In this document: positions 5,976-15,115 of the stretch, in pieces
How the letters are laid out: each line of letters starts with the position of its first letter
Position numbering within the stretch: position 1 is the stretch's first letter
Source: CAZNRY01 sp964575675
GTDB lineage: Bacteria > Eisenbacteria > RBG-16-71-46 > CAIMUX01 > VGJL01
Reading direction: 5' to 3'
NCBI GenBank assembly: GCA_964575675.1
Contig: CAZNRY010000052.1
Coordinates: 1 to 21,749, forward strand
Length of the DNA stretch: 21,749 nucleotides
Made by a program: the position numbers and the translations under genes
Notes under the pieces: generated by a model
The model's database searches: none
Told to the model about the DNA's origin: nothing
What the model saw: only the letters and a program-made list of their open reading frames with translations

Positions 5976-7688
5976 ATGAACGACGAGCGGTCACCCCTAC
6001 GGCCGTTCTTCACCCCGTATCCGCGGTTTGCTGGCGCCGCTCTTGTGTTTTGTCTCCTTTCCGTCTTCGTCGGCCCGGCGAGCGCCGTGGCGGACCTGCT
6101 CGACAGGGCGAGCGACCCCGTCATTTTGGGAGGGGCCGCGCTCGATAGGCTTCTCGGCGTCGACCCGGATCGAATCGTGGCGTTTGAATACTCGTCCGGT
6201 TGGGTCCAGATCCCCGTCCAGATCGACGAACGCGTGATAAAGGACTACGGTCTTGTTTACAATTCCAATCCGATCGGTCTCTCGACGCTCGCCTACGCCG
6301 ACGCGGAGACCTTCGTGGGCGCGGACCCCGACCCCGCCTTCGACGGAGACGACGAGCTCGTGTTCATGGCGCGAGATGCCGGAGACTGGGCGCCCGGTCT
6401 CACATCGGACCCCGCGGGGGTCATCCTCGGGAGCCGCGTCGAAATCGTCGTCACCGATCCGCTCACTTCGAACACCGCCTATCTCTATCTCTTTGAATCC
6501 GACGGAAGCCTCGTTCCAGGCGCGGGGGTGGATTACGTCTCGTACGACTTTGTTCTACTTTCGGGAGACTATCTTACGACCTACAACACGACGGCGGGAC
6601 CGAACCCCGAAGATTCGGAAGTCGTCACGCCGTGCTACCGCGAGCACTTCGGCGACCGATGGATACGCGACGAGACCAACGTCTACGAAGGCGGCGCGAC
6701 CGGCGCCGACATCCTCGACCGCCACAAGAATCTCTTCTCCCCCGGCAACTGCGCTCGATCGGAAGACACGTTCAGCAACGGCGAAGGCGCCTTTTTCGCC
6801 AACGTCGACGGCCCCGTGAGGGCGATCCGCTCGTACCTCGGTGCGAACAGCGGCCCGCTCACCCAGAGGGACCATTTCTTCTATGACAAGAGACACGACG
6901 TCGTCACCTACCTCCGCGTTCACCCGATCTCCGGCATCATGGACTTCTACGATTACAGTCCCGGCGCCGCCGGGCTCGTCTACTACAACAACCTCAATCT
7001 CGCCGGGGCGGCGATCGACGGCTCGCCGGTCGAAAACGTCACACCGGGTCCGATCGTTTGGGAAATGGTGACGGGGGCTCAGGGGACGCTCGTCCATTCC
7101 TCGGCGATCGACACCGACGTCCCGGGATTCGGCTACTCGAGCTACTATCTCGACGACTCAACTCCAGCGGTAACCCAGTGCACCGGCGACGCTCACGCCT
7201 ACGGATCGAGCGGCCCCTGGGTCAACATGACCATCCCGAACACCGACCCCACGCTCGGCGTTCACAACCGGTTCGTCGAGAGCCGCACGGTCCATTTCGA
7301 GCCGCCGAACCAGACCGTCATCGTGGCCGAGACGCGGCACGATCAGGCAACGAATCCGCTCCTCGTAGCGGTTTCGCCCCCGACGGCGGTCGAGACGCCC
7401 ATGACCCCTCCGCGTCACCATCTCTCCGAGAGCGTTCCAAACCCCTTCAGGCTCGAGACCCGGATTCGTTTCGAGGTCCCCGCGGGTGAACGGACCGCCG
7501 TCCGCATCTATGATGTCAGCGGGACACTCATCACGACGCTGTACGAAGGTATCGCCGCGAGCGGCTCCGGTGTGATCACCTGGAACGGGACGGGGGCGGA
7601 CTCCCGGAGGCTCCCGTCTGGGATCTACTTCTGCCGTCTGGAGAGCGGCGGTTTTTCGCAGACTCGCACGGTGGTTTTGCTCGATTGA
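5976..7688 (+). CDS. Secreted protein with FlgD-like C-terminal domain, unknown function
   Basis: A 570-residue exported protein with AAGGAGG 5 nt before its ATG. The signal peptide covers about residues 1-38, with a long charged N-region followed by FAGAALVFCLLSVFVG and cleavage near SAVA. The middle (about 45-475) is rich in beta-strand-like, Asp/Tyr/Thr-rich sequence. It includes WVQIPVQIDER near residue 71 and many aromatic positions, and may be an adhesive or substrate-binding ectodomain; I do not recognise its family. Residues about 485-570 form a FlgD-like Ig domain: PNPF at 488-491, VRIYDVSG, then LPSGIYFCRLESG, ending VVLLD. This domain is shared with the three other large secreted proteins in the window and probably serves as a sorting or anchoring signal of the type A T9SS style. 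No catalytic motif was recognised. Confidence 0.9.
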   Translation: MNDERSPLRPFFTPYPRFAGAALVFCLLSVFVGPASAVADLLDRASDPVILGGAALDRLLGVDPDRIVAFEYSSGWVQIPVQIDERVIKDYGLVYNSNPIGLSTLAYADAETFVGADPDPAFDGDDELVFMARDAGDWAPGLTSDPAGVILGSRVEIVVTDPLTSNTAYLYLFESDGSLVPGAGVDYVSYDFVLLSGDYLTTYNTTAGPNPEDSEVVTPCYREHFGDRWIRDETNVYEGGATGADILDRHKNLFSPGNCARSEDTFSNGEGAFFANVDGPVRAIRSYLGANSGPLTQRDHFFYDKRHDVVTYLRVHPISGIMDFYDYSPGAAGLVYYNNLNLAGAAIDGSPVENVTPGPIVWEMVTGAQGTLVHSSAIDTDVPGFGYSSYYLDDSTPAVTQCTGDAHAYGSSGPWVNMTIPNTDPTLGVHNRFVESRTVHFEPPNQTVIVAETRHDQATNPLLVAVSPPTAVETPMTPPRHHLSESVPNPFRLETRIRFEVPAGERTAVRIYDVSGTLITTLYEGIAASGSGVITWNGTGADSRRLPSGIYFCRLESGGFSQTRTVVLLD

Positions 7689-7854
7689 ACCGGAAGTTGG
7701 AAGTTACGATCCGCAAGGCCGCCCTCTCCGAAGATCCGCACGGGCGTGGAGTTACCGAGTTTTCGCGGACTACTGGCTATCGGCCAAGGAACTGCTCGCC
7801 ACAGCGCGATGCCGGCCCGGGGCTCGCGAGAGATCGTCCCATCGCCGTAAAGTC

Positions 7855-7883
7855 TTGACGGTCCTACTAAAAGGGACGATACT
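7855..7883 (+). promoter_or_regulatory. Sigma70-type promoter of the DUF4143 ATPase gene
   Basis: TTGACG (7855-7860) and GATACT (7878-7883) are separated by exactly 17 bp and match the consensus at five and four positions. Initiation near 7890 would leave a leader of about 27 nt. The spacer contains the first ACTAAAAGGGA copy (7866-7876), so a repressor bound there would block the polymerase. Confidence 0.65.
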
Positions 7884-7907
7884 CCATTTTAGTTCAACTA
7901 AAAGGGA
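7866..7907 (+). promoter_or_regulatory. Repeated ACTAAAAGGGA operator-like element with a central inverted copy
   Basis: ACTAAAAGGGA occurs at 7866-7876 and again, identically, at 7897-7907, a shift of 31 bp or about three helical turns. An inverted half, TTTTAGT, lies between them at 7887-7893. With the second copy it forms the palindrome TTTTAGTTCAACTAAAA (7887-7903). The first copy sits in the promoter spacer; the second covers the start of transcription and the ribosome binding site GGGAG. This is a typical arrangement for repression, perhaps by the encoded protein itself, which has a winged-helix-like segment. The repeats are observed; the regulator is inferred. Confidence 0.6.
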
Positions 7908-7916
7908 GTGATGTCC

Positions 7917-9080
7917 ATGATCCAAACCGTCAACAGGCTCCTAAGCATCGAGTTGCCCGCACGCCAGTCGGCCTTCCTCTGGGGTCCAAGGAAGACCGGG
8001 AAGAGCACCTACCTGAAGGCCGCCTTCCCGGAGAGCGTGAGCTTCGACCTGCTGGAAACCGACCTCATGCTGGAGCTCACTAGGCGCCCCGCGTTGTTGC
8101 GGGAGCGGCTCCTCGCGCTCCCCCCCAAGCAGCTCCAGCACCCAGTCATCATTGACGAAGTGCAGAAGGTGCCCCACCTGATGGACGAGGTCCACTGGCT
8201 CATCGAGAACAAGGGTCTGCGGTTCATCCTTTGCGGCTCGAGCGCTCGGAAGCTCAAGAGAGGAAAGTCGAACCTCCTGGGTGGGCGTGCGTGGCGCCAC
8301 GAGATGTTTCCCCTGGTCTCTGTCGAAATCCAGGATCTGGATTTACTCCGAGCGCTCAACCGAGGGCTGGTTCCGGCGCACTACCTGCGGGAAGGGCACG
8401 AGCGGGCGCTGCGGTCCTACGTCGGCGACTACCTCAAGGAGGAGGTGTTCGACGAAGGACTCACGCGCAACATACCGGCCTTCTCCAGATTCTTCGATGC
8501 CATGGCGTTTTCCCACGGCGAATTGACCAACTACGCCAACATCGCGAGGGATTGCGGGGTCGACGCGAAGACAGTGAAAGGGTACTACCAGATCCTGATC
8601 GACACGCTTCTGGGGACGCTGATCGAACCATACAAGAAGAGGCAAGAGCGACAGGTCATCAGCAAGGCGGGCAAGTTCTACCTTTTTGACGTCGGCGTCG
8701 CAGGGTTCATCACGAAGAGGCATGTCCGGGAGGAACGCGGCGAACAGTTTGGGCGGGCGCTCGAGCACTTCATCCTCATGGAAATCCTCGCGCACCGCTC
8801 CTACAAGGAGCTTCACTACGACGTCAACTTCTGGAGGACCAAGAGCGGCATCGAGGTGGATTTCATCCTCGGAGGTGGGGAAGTCGCCGTCGAAGTCAAA
8901 GGGACGGACCGCGTCGATTCAACCGCCCTGCGCCCCCTCCTGGTTTTCAATGAGGAGCAACGCCCGCGCAAGTCGATCGTCGTTTGCAACGAGACATCGG
9001 CCAGGGTCCATGAGGGGATCGAGATTCTTCCGTGGAGGGTTTTTCTGAATCGCTTGTGGTCCGGCAAGCTCGTGAAATGA
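7917..9080 (+). CDS. AAA_14/DUF4143 family ATPase
   Basis: A 387-residue cytosolic protein of full family length. The ATG at 7917 is chosen because GGGAG (7904-7908) is 8 nt upstream; GTG 7908 and ATG 7911 are too close to it. Motifs: Walker A GPRKTGKST at 23-31, Walker B VIIDEVQ at 77-83, the family signature CGSSAR at 106-111 (sensor-like), and a winged-helix-like segment around 200-238 (NYANIARDCGVDAKTVKGYY). The C-terminal domain has E313, D315 and E326-V-K328 in a PD-(D/E)xK-like arrangement. The family is very common and often mobile across bacteria and archaea. Its function is unproven, with suggestions of stress or toxin-antitoxin-like roles. The gene is a single-gene unit with its own promoter and operator, between unrelated surface-protein genes. 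All expected catalytic residues are present, so it should be active. Confidence 0.93.
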   Translation: MIQTVNRLLSIELPARQSAFLWGPRKTGKSTYLKAAFPESVSFDLLETDLMLELTRRPALLRERLLALPPKQLQHPVIIDEVQKVPHLMDEVHWLIENKGLRFILCGSSARKLKRGKSNLLGGRAWRHEMFPLVSVEIQDLDLLRALNRGLVPAHYLREGHERALRSYVGDYLKEEVFDEGLTRNIPAFSRFFDAMAFSHGELTNYANIARDCGVDAKTVKGYYQILIDTLLGTLIEPYKKRQERQVISKAGKFYLFDVGVAGFITKRHVREERGEQFGRALEHFILMEILAHRSYKELHYDVNFWRTKSGIEVDFILGGGEVAVEVKGTDRVDSTALRPLLVFNEEQRPRKSIVVCNETSARVHEGIEILPWRVFLNRLWSGKLVK

Positions 9081-9356
9081 GACGGCCGGGGGAGCGGCGT
9101 GCCGAGTTTTCCACGGCCAAGGTCGCCCGCGAGCGGAGCACGCCCGCGGCGATCGTCATCGAGAAGAAGTCTGGAGTTCCTCAGAGGTCGGGCACCCAGT
9201 TCCGCGCGCGATCTCATGGGCACCAACGACCTCGTGAGCGTGGCGCTGATGCGGGCCCTCCGGCGGGTCGACCAGCTCGACGCCCACCCCCCCGGGTCTT
9301 TCTCCGCTTGCTTGCGGACCGCCTCCAACCCGCTTTGGAGAGCGTCTCGCATCGTC
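9081..9356. other. Intergenic region between convergent genes
   Basis: No supported gene. A plus-strand frame around 9213-9255 reads LMGTNDLVSVALMRALRR, which only loosely resembles DUF2007-type small proteins and is not convincing. A 6-bp hairpin (CTCCAA 9323-9328 with TTGGAG 9335-9340) lies 17 nt beyond the stop of the minus-strand C25 gene and may be a weak terminator. Confidence 0.4.
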
Positions 9357-12300
9357 TCACCGAAGCAGCGTGAGCTTCAACGTCCTCCGGTCCGCGCCCG
9401 CGCTCAGCGTGCAGAGGTAAACCCCGCTCGCCATCTCGCGCCCCTGCCCGTCCCGGCCGTCCCACGACGCCGTCCATGAACCCGCATCTTTCCGTCCCGC
9501 GGCGAGCTCTCGGACGAGTCGTCCGGAGAGATCGTGGATCCCGAGGGAGATCTCCCCGCCGTGCGGCAGTGCGTACGCGAGCGCGACGGGGCCCCTGAAC
9601 GGATTGGGCGTGCGAGCCTCCAATGAGAAACGCGGGCCGCCCTCTCGATCGGCGGAGTAGTGGAAGGGGCCAAGCAGTGTTTCGCGTCCGACCGGATCGA
9701 GAGAGCCAACCCTGTAAGTGTAGATCGAGTCCGGCGATGCGGACTCGTCGATGAAGCTGCGTGTCGAAGAATCGAGCGCGCTCGGGGTTAACATCGTCCA
9801 GATGCCGTCGCGGGAGGCGCGGTAGATCCGGTAACCGCCGCGCGGTCTTCCATCGGCCGGTTCCCACCGCAGGCGGATTCCCGGGTCGAGCCGCGATGCC
9901 TCGAAGATGGCCAGGTTCGCCGGGCTGTAGCGCGGGACCTGCGTGCTGAACCGGATCGCGAGCCCCGCCGAGATCGGCGCCGATGCGGCCGGATAGATGT
10001 TCGCGTAGGAGTACTCGAGCCCGGTGTCCTCGCTCATGCTCTCGATCCCCACCGTCGCGTACATCCGGGCGTCGTCGTCGTTCACGATCTGCTTGTACTG
10101 GCACTGGATGATCCCATCGCCGGTCGACGTCGAGTAGTAGGCGGGATCGTAGAGGATCAGCTCGAAGGTCTGCAGATCGTCGAGCTCCGGCCTGGCGTTC
10201 GGCAGCCGGCTCCACTCGACGACGAACAGGCGCCGCGACGCATCGTGGAATACATACACACCGTCCGCTATCGGCACGTCGTTGATCTTTCGGATCGGAT
10301 CGAGGTTGTCCCAGAACGGAGCGATCTGGGCTCCGTTGCCGTAGCTGTTCGGCATGTGCCAGTTGTAGAAGTCGTAGTACGCGGACGTGTCGAACGAGAT
10401 CCATCCATTGTCGCTGACCAGGATCTGGTTGTAGCTCTCGCCGTAGTAGGTGAACGTGAAGGGAAGATCGACCTTGGCCGTTGTGTTGTCGCGAAGCGCG
10501 AGTTTCGTTCCGCTTCCGCCGTACAGGGTCGAGCACGAGATCCAGTCGTAGAGCGGCGCGGAGTCGGGATAGTCGGTGTCGGAGTTGTCGTACGCGTAGT
10601 AGCCGTAGGCATCGGGGCCGAGCGGGTTCGTGTGATCCACCGTGCCAATCGTAACGGAGAAGCTGGTGCGGCCCACGTATCCCTCGGCGGTCGTGAGGTC
10701 GAGCGCGAGGACGGCCGTCTGTCCCATCGCGGCCGTCGATGCGGCCGTGATGCGGAAGGGCGCCTCGTTCGCGCCGGAAGCGCCCGAGGCGATCGGAGCG
10801 AATCCAGCGTCGGGCGTCGAGACCGTCACCAGGCCGGGCGACAGGCTCGTGAGCACGGCCGCGGTCGCCGAGGAGGCGATGGAGCCGTCATTCCGCAGCG
10901 TCACGGTGAGGTCGGCGGTCCCGCCGGGGGAGAGGATCCCGTCGCCCGCGAGTGCGGAGGATTCGTGCCGCAGCGAGGGTGCGCGGACCGCGAACTCCAT
11001 GGACGATTCAGAGACCGACAACGGCTGCGCGGGTTCCGGCGAAGCTTCGAGCCTAAAAAGAGCAACCTGGCCGTCCTCCGCCGTGGCCGGAATCCGGACG
11101 ACGAACCGCTCGGTGGACGTCACGTCCGCTCCCGGAGAGACGTTCCCGTAGCCGGCAGTCCCCGAGACGATTTGAGCGCCTTGAACGGCGAAGAGCTCCG
11201 CAGTCACAAGAGTCGCCGCCTGCGCCCCGCGATTGCGGAGGGTGACCGCGAGCTCGAGCGTCTCGCCCGGATTGGGGATTCCGTCGGCATCATCGTCGAT
11301 CGCGAGCTGCTGGAAGGCGAGGAACGCCGAGTTCTCAACGGCGAAGACGGTCGCGGTCCCGCGGAACGGGACCACATTCATGCCCGTCACCGTTATGCCC
11401 ACCGGCGCCGTGCTGGACTCGAAGGAGGCGGACACGCGGGCGATTCCGTCATCATCCGTCCATCCGCAACCCAGGAGCGCGCCGCTCTGGCTCAGCCCGA
11501 CGCGGACGCCGGCCAGCGGGATCTGGCTTGCCGAATCGCGCACAGAGACATCGATGAAATTCGTTCCCTGCGGGACGAGGTTCTGATAGCTCACATCGAT
11601 CGACCTCGGGGTGTCGGTCCGAACCTCCATCTCCGGATCGCCGAGAAGATTGTAGATGTAGTAGTAGAACTCGACCGATTCGTCGGTATCGGAGAGGTAG
11701 GGGATTTCCGCGGGGAACTCGACCAGGCATTCCTGCTTCGACGCATTCAGAAGATCGCCCATCCTGCGGACCCCGCCTAGCCGGATCGCATTGAAGGCCC
11801 CGATCGCGCACGCATCGTTGAAGCGAGTGTGCGACCACGGCTCGCTGTTGCCGATGAATGCGACGGCCCCCTTCGGTTCATTCGCGGATCCGGCCCGGAG
11901 CCATGCCTCGCCGAAGCACTCCGGCTCGCCAAAATTGTTGTTCTGGCAGACGAAGCTGAAGACGACCGGGAGCTTCCATCCGTTCGTGAGGGACGGGATC
12001 TCGGTCGAGGTGAAGTGCGGCGGCTCCCACCCGTGTATCCCATAGGCCCAACCTCGGTAGCTCACGATCGAGACGCCCGCGTTGATCGTGTTCGGGATCG
12101 TGCCAAAATAGTCGACGAAGAACGGTGGGAAATAGCAGGAATCAACCTGCGTGTAGCCGTTCAGGAGAAGCTGCTCGCGCGACCATCGGCTGACGGCGCG
12201 GGGGGTGGTCGAGCCGTAGTCGCCCCCGACGACCAGGGCGCGCCCGAACCAGTCCGGATCATCTCCAACGAAGGGATCGCGCTCGTACCGGAGGATCTTC

Positions 12301-13172
12301 GCCACGATCGTCTCTGCTTCGGGAAGCGTGCGCACGGAGAGTCTCCCGACGTTCAGGTCGGGCATGAAATCGACTCCGTCCACGGTCGAATAGGGATGAT
12401 CGGATGTGCTCCCATAGAAGCTGAAGGTCGGGAGTTGCTCGACGTCTCCCACGAGGAGGACGAACTGCGGGGGGATCGCCCAGTCCCGGTAGGCGCGGGC
12501 GATGTAGTCGCGGATCTGCTGATTGGTCCCCCCTGTCTGATCGGTCGTGACGACGGTGACCGGGAACCCCTTCTCGATCTTCCAGACGGCCAGAGGCTCG
12601 ATGGCCGGAACGAAGCCGGGGGCCGTGATGATGAGGTAGCTTCCCGTGGCCGCCGTGCCGGCCGCTCCGATCTGCTCCCCCGGGAGAACGGGCGCGAAGG
12701 GATCGTAGAAACCGCGGCTGAAGCGCGCCGCGGCGGAACCTCCGTCCGACTGCTTTCCGGACGCGTCCTCGCGGTAGCGGACCTCGATCTGGATCATCCG
12801 CGGCGCCACCTCGTCATTCTCTATGTCGCGGGAGGGGCGCGGCGCGATCGTGATAGGCAGCACCGTCAGTCCGCGGAGGATCATCGGCGGACCGGCCGTG
12901 ATCTCCAACGCTGCGGAAGCCTCGCCGGCGCCTGCGCCCGCACGGAATCCCACGGAGGGATCCGTTGCTCCCCGGGGAAGGGCGATCAGCCGGGTGATCG
13001 GGGCGCTGAGCGGATCGCCGTCCTCGCTCTGGAACGTGAGCGCCGTCACCCCCGGGAGGGAATCGGCCGTGATTCGAACGCCCGGATGGTTCTCCGCGGC
13101 GGGCAACGAGCTTCCAGCCACCGACCCGGACAAGAGCGCGAGCAGCGACGACAACATCAGGATGGTCCGCAT
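9357..13172 (-). CDS. Secreted C25 (gingipain-like) peptidase homologue, multidomain, FlgD-like C-terminus
   Basis: A 1271-residue exported protein with a signal peptide at 1-20 (LMLSSLLALLSGSVAG); GGGAGG is 4 nt upstream of the ATG. Domains: propeptide-like region 25-170; C25 fold about 176-520, with VLLVGDVEQLP, the nucleophile-type C409 in VVFSFVC, and a conserved HTRFN at H448; Ig/CARDB-type modules about 520-840 (NPGETLELAVTLRN and similar); an aromatic-rich beta domain about 845-1070 (YGYYAYDNSD, DNGWISF); an Fn3-like domain about 1075-1165 (YRIYRASRDG); and a FlgD-like Ig domain with PNPF at 1189-1192, ending LTLLR. In gingipains the catalytic His lies in a YxGHG motif about 33 residues before Cys. 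Here that position is W375 (YRGWA), with H380 five residues further on. It may be an enzyme using a shifted His or a pseudoenzyme. It lies just after the beta-helix gene on the same strand, 159 bp apart, and could share its transcript. Confidence 0.9.
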   Translation of the reverse strand: MRTILMLSSLLALLSGSVAGSSLPAAENHPGVRITADSLPGVTALTFQSEDGDPLSAPITRLIALPRGATDPSVGFRAGAGAGEASAALEITAGPPMILRGLTVLPITIAPRPSRDIENDEVAPRMIQIEVRYREDASGKQSDGGSAAARFSRGFYDPFAPVLPGEQIGAAGTAATGSYLIITAPGFVPAIEPLAVWKIEKGFPVTVVTTDQTGGTNQQIRDYIARAYRDWAIPPQFVLLVGDVEQLPTFSFYGSTSDHPYSTVDGVDFMPDLNVGRLSVRTLPEAETIVAKILRYERDPFVGDDPDWFGRALVVGGDYGSTTPRAVSRWSREQLLLNGYTQVDSCYFPPFFVDYFGTIPNTINAGVSIVSYRGWAYGIHGWEPPHFTSTEIPSLTNGWKLPVVFSFVCQNNNFGEPECFGEAWLRAGSANEPKGAVAFIGNSEPWSHTRFNDACAIGAFNAIRLGGVRRMGDLLNASKQECLVEFPAEIPYLSDTDESVEFYYYIYNLLGDPEMEVRTDTPRSIDVSYQNLVPQGTNFIDVSVRDSASQIPLAGVRVGLSQSGALLGCGWTDDDGIARVSASFESSTAPVGITVTGMNVVPFRGTATVFAVENSAFLAFQQLAIDDDADGIPNPGETLELAVTLRNRGAQAATLVTAELFAVQGAQIVSGTAGYGNVSPGADVTSTERFVVRIPATAEDGQVALFRLEASPEPAQPLSVSESSMEFAVRAPSLRHESSALAGDGILSPGGTADLTVTLRNDGSIASSATAAVLTSLSPGLVTVSTPDAGFAPIASGASGANEAPFRITAASTAAMGQTAVLALDLTTAEGYVGRTSFSVTIGTVDHTNPLGPDAYGYYAYDNSDTDYPDSAPLYDWISCSTLYGGSGTKLALRDNTTAKVDLPFTFTYYGESYNQILVSDNGWISFDTSAYYDFYNWHMPNSYGNGAQIAPFWDNLDPIRKINDVPIADGVYVFHDASRRLFVVEWSRLPNARPELDDLQTFELILYDPAYYSTSTGDGIIQCQYKQIVNDDDARMYATVGIESMSEDTGLEYSYANIYPAASAPISAGLAIRFSTQVPRYSPANLAIFEASRLDPGIRLRWEPADGRPRGGYRIYRASRDGIWTMLTPSALDSSTRSFIDESASPDSIYTYRVGSLDPVGRETLLGPFHYSADREGGPRFSLEARTPNPFRGPVALAYALPHGGEISLGIHDLSGRLVRELAAGRKDAGSWTASWDGRDGQGREMASGVYLCTLSAGADRRTLKLTLLR

Positions 13173-13331
13173 CTCCCCTCCCTTTAACCATCACCCAGAA
13201 CCGTGACAGATCTCATCCCGAACGGTCGCATCAATCGTGGTCGCGGGCGGTTTCCATGATAGCAGCAGAGGAAGAGGCCCCCCAACCCGAAGTGGGCCGG
13301 TGGGCCGAAAGAGGATGGTGTCCCTACCTGC

Positions 13332-14981
13332 TCATCGCGTGAGGACGATCTGTTCCGCCCGCTCGACGCCGTTCACGCGCATCCGGCAGAAATAGACGCC
13401 GCTCGGGAGAGCCCGTCCCTGATCGTCCGCGCCGTCCCATTCCGCCGCGTGGCGCCCGGCCGGAGCGAACTCGTCCCGGAGAGTGCGGACCATGCGGCCT
13501 GCGGCATCGAAGATGCAGAGTGACAGCCGCCCCTCGCGCGGGATCTCGAACGAGATGGCGGTATGCGCGGCGAATGGATTCGGCCGGATCCCGAGGCTGA
13601 GCGGCGAGAGTGCGCCTGCGTCATCGACGGAAGCCGTGACACACCCGGGATCCAGAGCCCCGATCCGCGTATTGCCGCACGTCCACGCGCCCTGGGGGTG
13701 CTTTCCTCCCGCGCATGGAGAGTTCAACTGTAGGCGGTAGTTGTTGCCCGCCAGATCGCAGAAAAGGGGATCGAGGGAGAAGTTGTGGCCGCCGTCGCTC
13801 CAGCCCGTCCCGTTCCCGCCCTGGTTGCCGTAAAGGTCGGTGCAGGAGACAACAGGGATGCTGCTCGGCTCCACAGAGACGAACCCGATCCCCGGGCTGT
13901 TGAAGGCGATGATCGACTGCGCGATCGTCGGAGAGGAGTAGAAGCAACTGATCACTCCCGCGGTCGCCGGCAGTCCGTTCACGGCGTTCGCTGCGATCGT
14001 GCACTGGTGGAGGCTCGTCCCGAACGAGAAGGAGAGATAGATCCCCGACCCCTCCGAGCCGAATCCGTCCAGCATGTTGCGCGCGATCACGCAGTCCTCG
14101 AGAATCAAGTCCGAGAACTCGCAGTAGATCCCGCCGCCCGGGGCGGAGTCGGCCAGGGTTCTGTTGCCTCGCACGACGCACCCGGTCATGTTAAGGGTCG
14201 AGGAGTCGAGCACGGCGAGCCCTCCGCCGAAGCCGTCCGAGACGTTGTCAACGATCGCGCAGTTCGTGAATGTGGGGCTTGCGTTCACGATCGCGACCCC
14301 GCCGCCGCTTCCATTCGCCGCATCGATCGAGTTTCCCTGGATCGTGCAATCGGTGAAGGTGGGAGAGGAACCGCTACGGATGAAGACCCCGCCACCGCTG
14401 GGGGCCATGTTGCCGCTGATCGTCGTTCTGATGACCTGGGGAGAGCAGTTGTCCTCGATCGCGAGTCCGCCGCCGGATTTCGACTTATTGTTCGTCAGGG
14501 TGCAATTCTGGATGCTCGGGGAAGAACCGAGCCGGCAGATGATGCCCCCGTCAAAGTTGCCGGTGATCGCGCAATTGTAAATCGTCGGGGACGAGCCGTC
14601 CTTGCACAAGATTGCCGCCCCGTAGACGTTGGCGAACGCCCGGCGGATCGTGAGGTCGCGGATCGTCGCGTTGGTCACGCCGGCGCAGTGAAACACCCGC
14701 CCGAGGGAGTCCCCCTCGACGAACGTCTGGGTCGTGCCGCTGCCGCGGACCGTGATCCCGCTCTTCATGATCACCGCGACATAGGTCGTGTCGATTCCCT
14801 CGACGACCATGTGGGTCACGTCCGTGAAGATCCCGGGCGCGATCTGGACGACGTCGTTGGTCTGAGCGGCGTCGACCGCCGCCTGTATGGTCGCGTATTG
14901 GCTTGGGACATTGAGAGTTGCAGCCGTGGCGACCGACGCGAGGGCGACTAGGACTGTGGCCAGAAGGATCTGCCTCGTCAT
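13332..14981 (-). CDS. Secreted right-handed beta-helix protein with FlgD-like C-terminal domain
   Basis: A 549-residue exported protein. The ATG at 14981 is chosen because AGGAGA (14989-14994) sits 7 nt upstream and the signal peptide (residues 1-20, QILLATVLVALASVATA) follows directly. The frame extends to 15032 without such support. Residues 22-60 give the classic entry to parallel beta-helix domains (YATIQAAVDAAQTNDVVQIAPG). About ten coils follow to residue 400, each with phrases such as SSPTFTDCTIQGN or GGGLAIEDN, as in pectate-lyase-like and polymorphic outer-membrane proteins. The FlgD-like Ig domain starts at PNPF 467-470 and ends VLTR. Catalytic pectate-lyase residues could not be assigned, so binding or adhesion is as likely as polysaccharide cleavage. 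A sigma70-type promoter lies at 15108-15136. The C25 homologue follows 159 bp downstream on the same strand. Confidence 0.9.
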   Translation of the reverse strand: MTRQILLATVLVALASVATAATLNVPSQYATIQAAVDAAQTNDVVQIAPGIFTDVTHMVVEGIDTTYVAVIMKSGITVRGSGTTQTFVEGDSLGRVFHCAGVTNATIRDLTIRRAFANVYGAAILCKDGSSPTIYNCAITGNFDGGIICRLGSSPSIQNCTLTNNKSKSGGGLAIEDNCSPQVIRTTISGNMAPSGGGVFIRSGSSPTFTDCTIQGNSIDAANGSGGGVAIVNASPTFTNCAIVDNVSDGFGGGLAVLDSSTLNMTGCVVRGNRTLADSAPGGGIYCEFSDLILEDCVIARNMLDGFGSEGSGIYLSFSFGTSLHQCTIAANAVNGLPATAGVISCFYSSPTIAQSIIAFNSPGIGFVSVEPSSIPVVSCTDLYGNQGGNGTGWSDGGHNFSLDPLFCDLAGNNYRLQLNSPCAGGKHPQGAWTCGNTRIGALDPGCVTASVDDAGALSPLSLGIRPNPFAAHTAISFEIPREGRLSLCIFDAAGRMVRTLRDEFAPAGRHAAEWDGADDQGRALPSGVYFCRMRVNGVERAEQIVLTR

Positions 14982-15086
14982 TTCTGCATCTCCTGAGTTG
15001 CGGGTGGGGTTTCGGGAACCAAGCGTGGTCATTGTACCACAACGCCCTCGGCCCGAGAAGTCGCGAAGCAGGTCGGTTCTCTTCGC

Positions 15087-15115
15087 TTCCGGATCGATCG
15101 AAACCAGAGTATAAT
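15087..15115 (+). promoter_or_regulatory. Possible promoter of the 1610-residue C25 homologue
   Basis: A perfect -10 box TATAAT (15110-15115) lies 88 nt upstream of the ATG at 15204. At 17-bp spacing the -35 position holds TTCCGG (15087-15092), a poor match, so the promoter may be weak or activator-dependent. It overlaps the divergent -10 box. Confidence 0.4.

Noticed and set aside
9213..9330. Possible DUF2007-like relic (GTNDLVSVALMRALRR)
   Set aside because: Only a few residues resemble the family and the continuation does not; too weak to annotate.
10245..13187. Long plus-strand open frames opposite the C25 gene
   Set aside because: They are rich in Arg/Glu/Val without domains or ribosome binding sites and mirror the GC-rich minus-strand gene, which has a signal peptide and recognisable domains.
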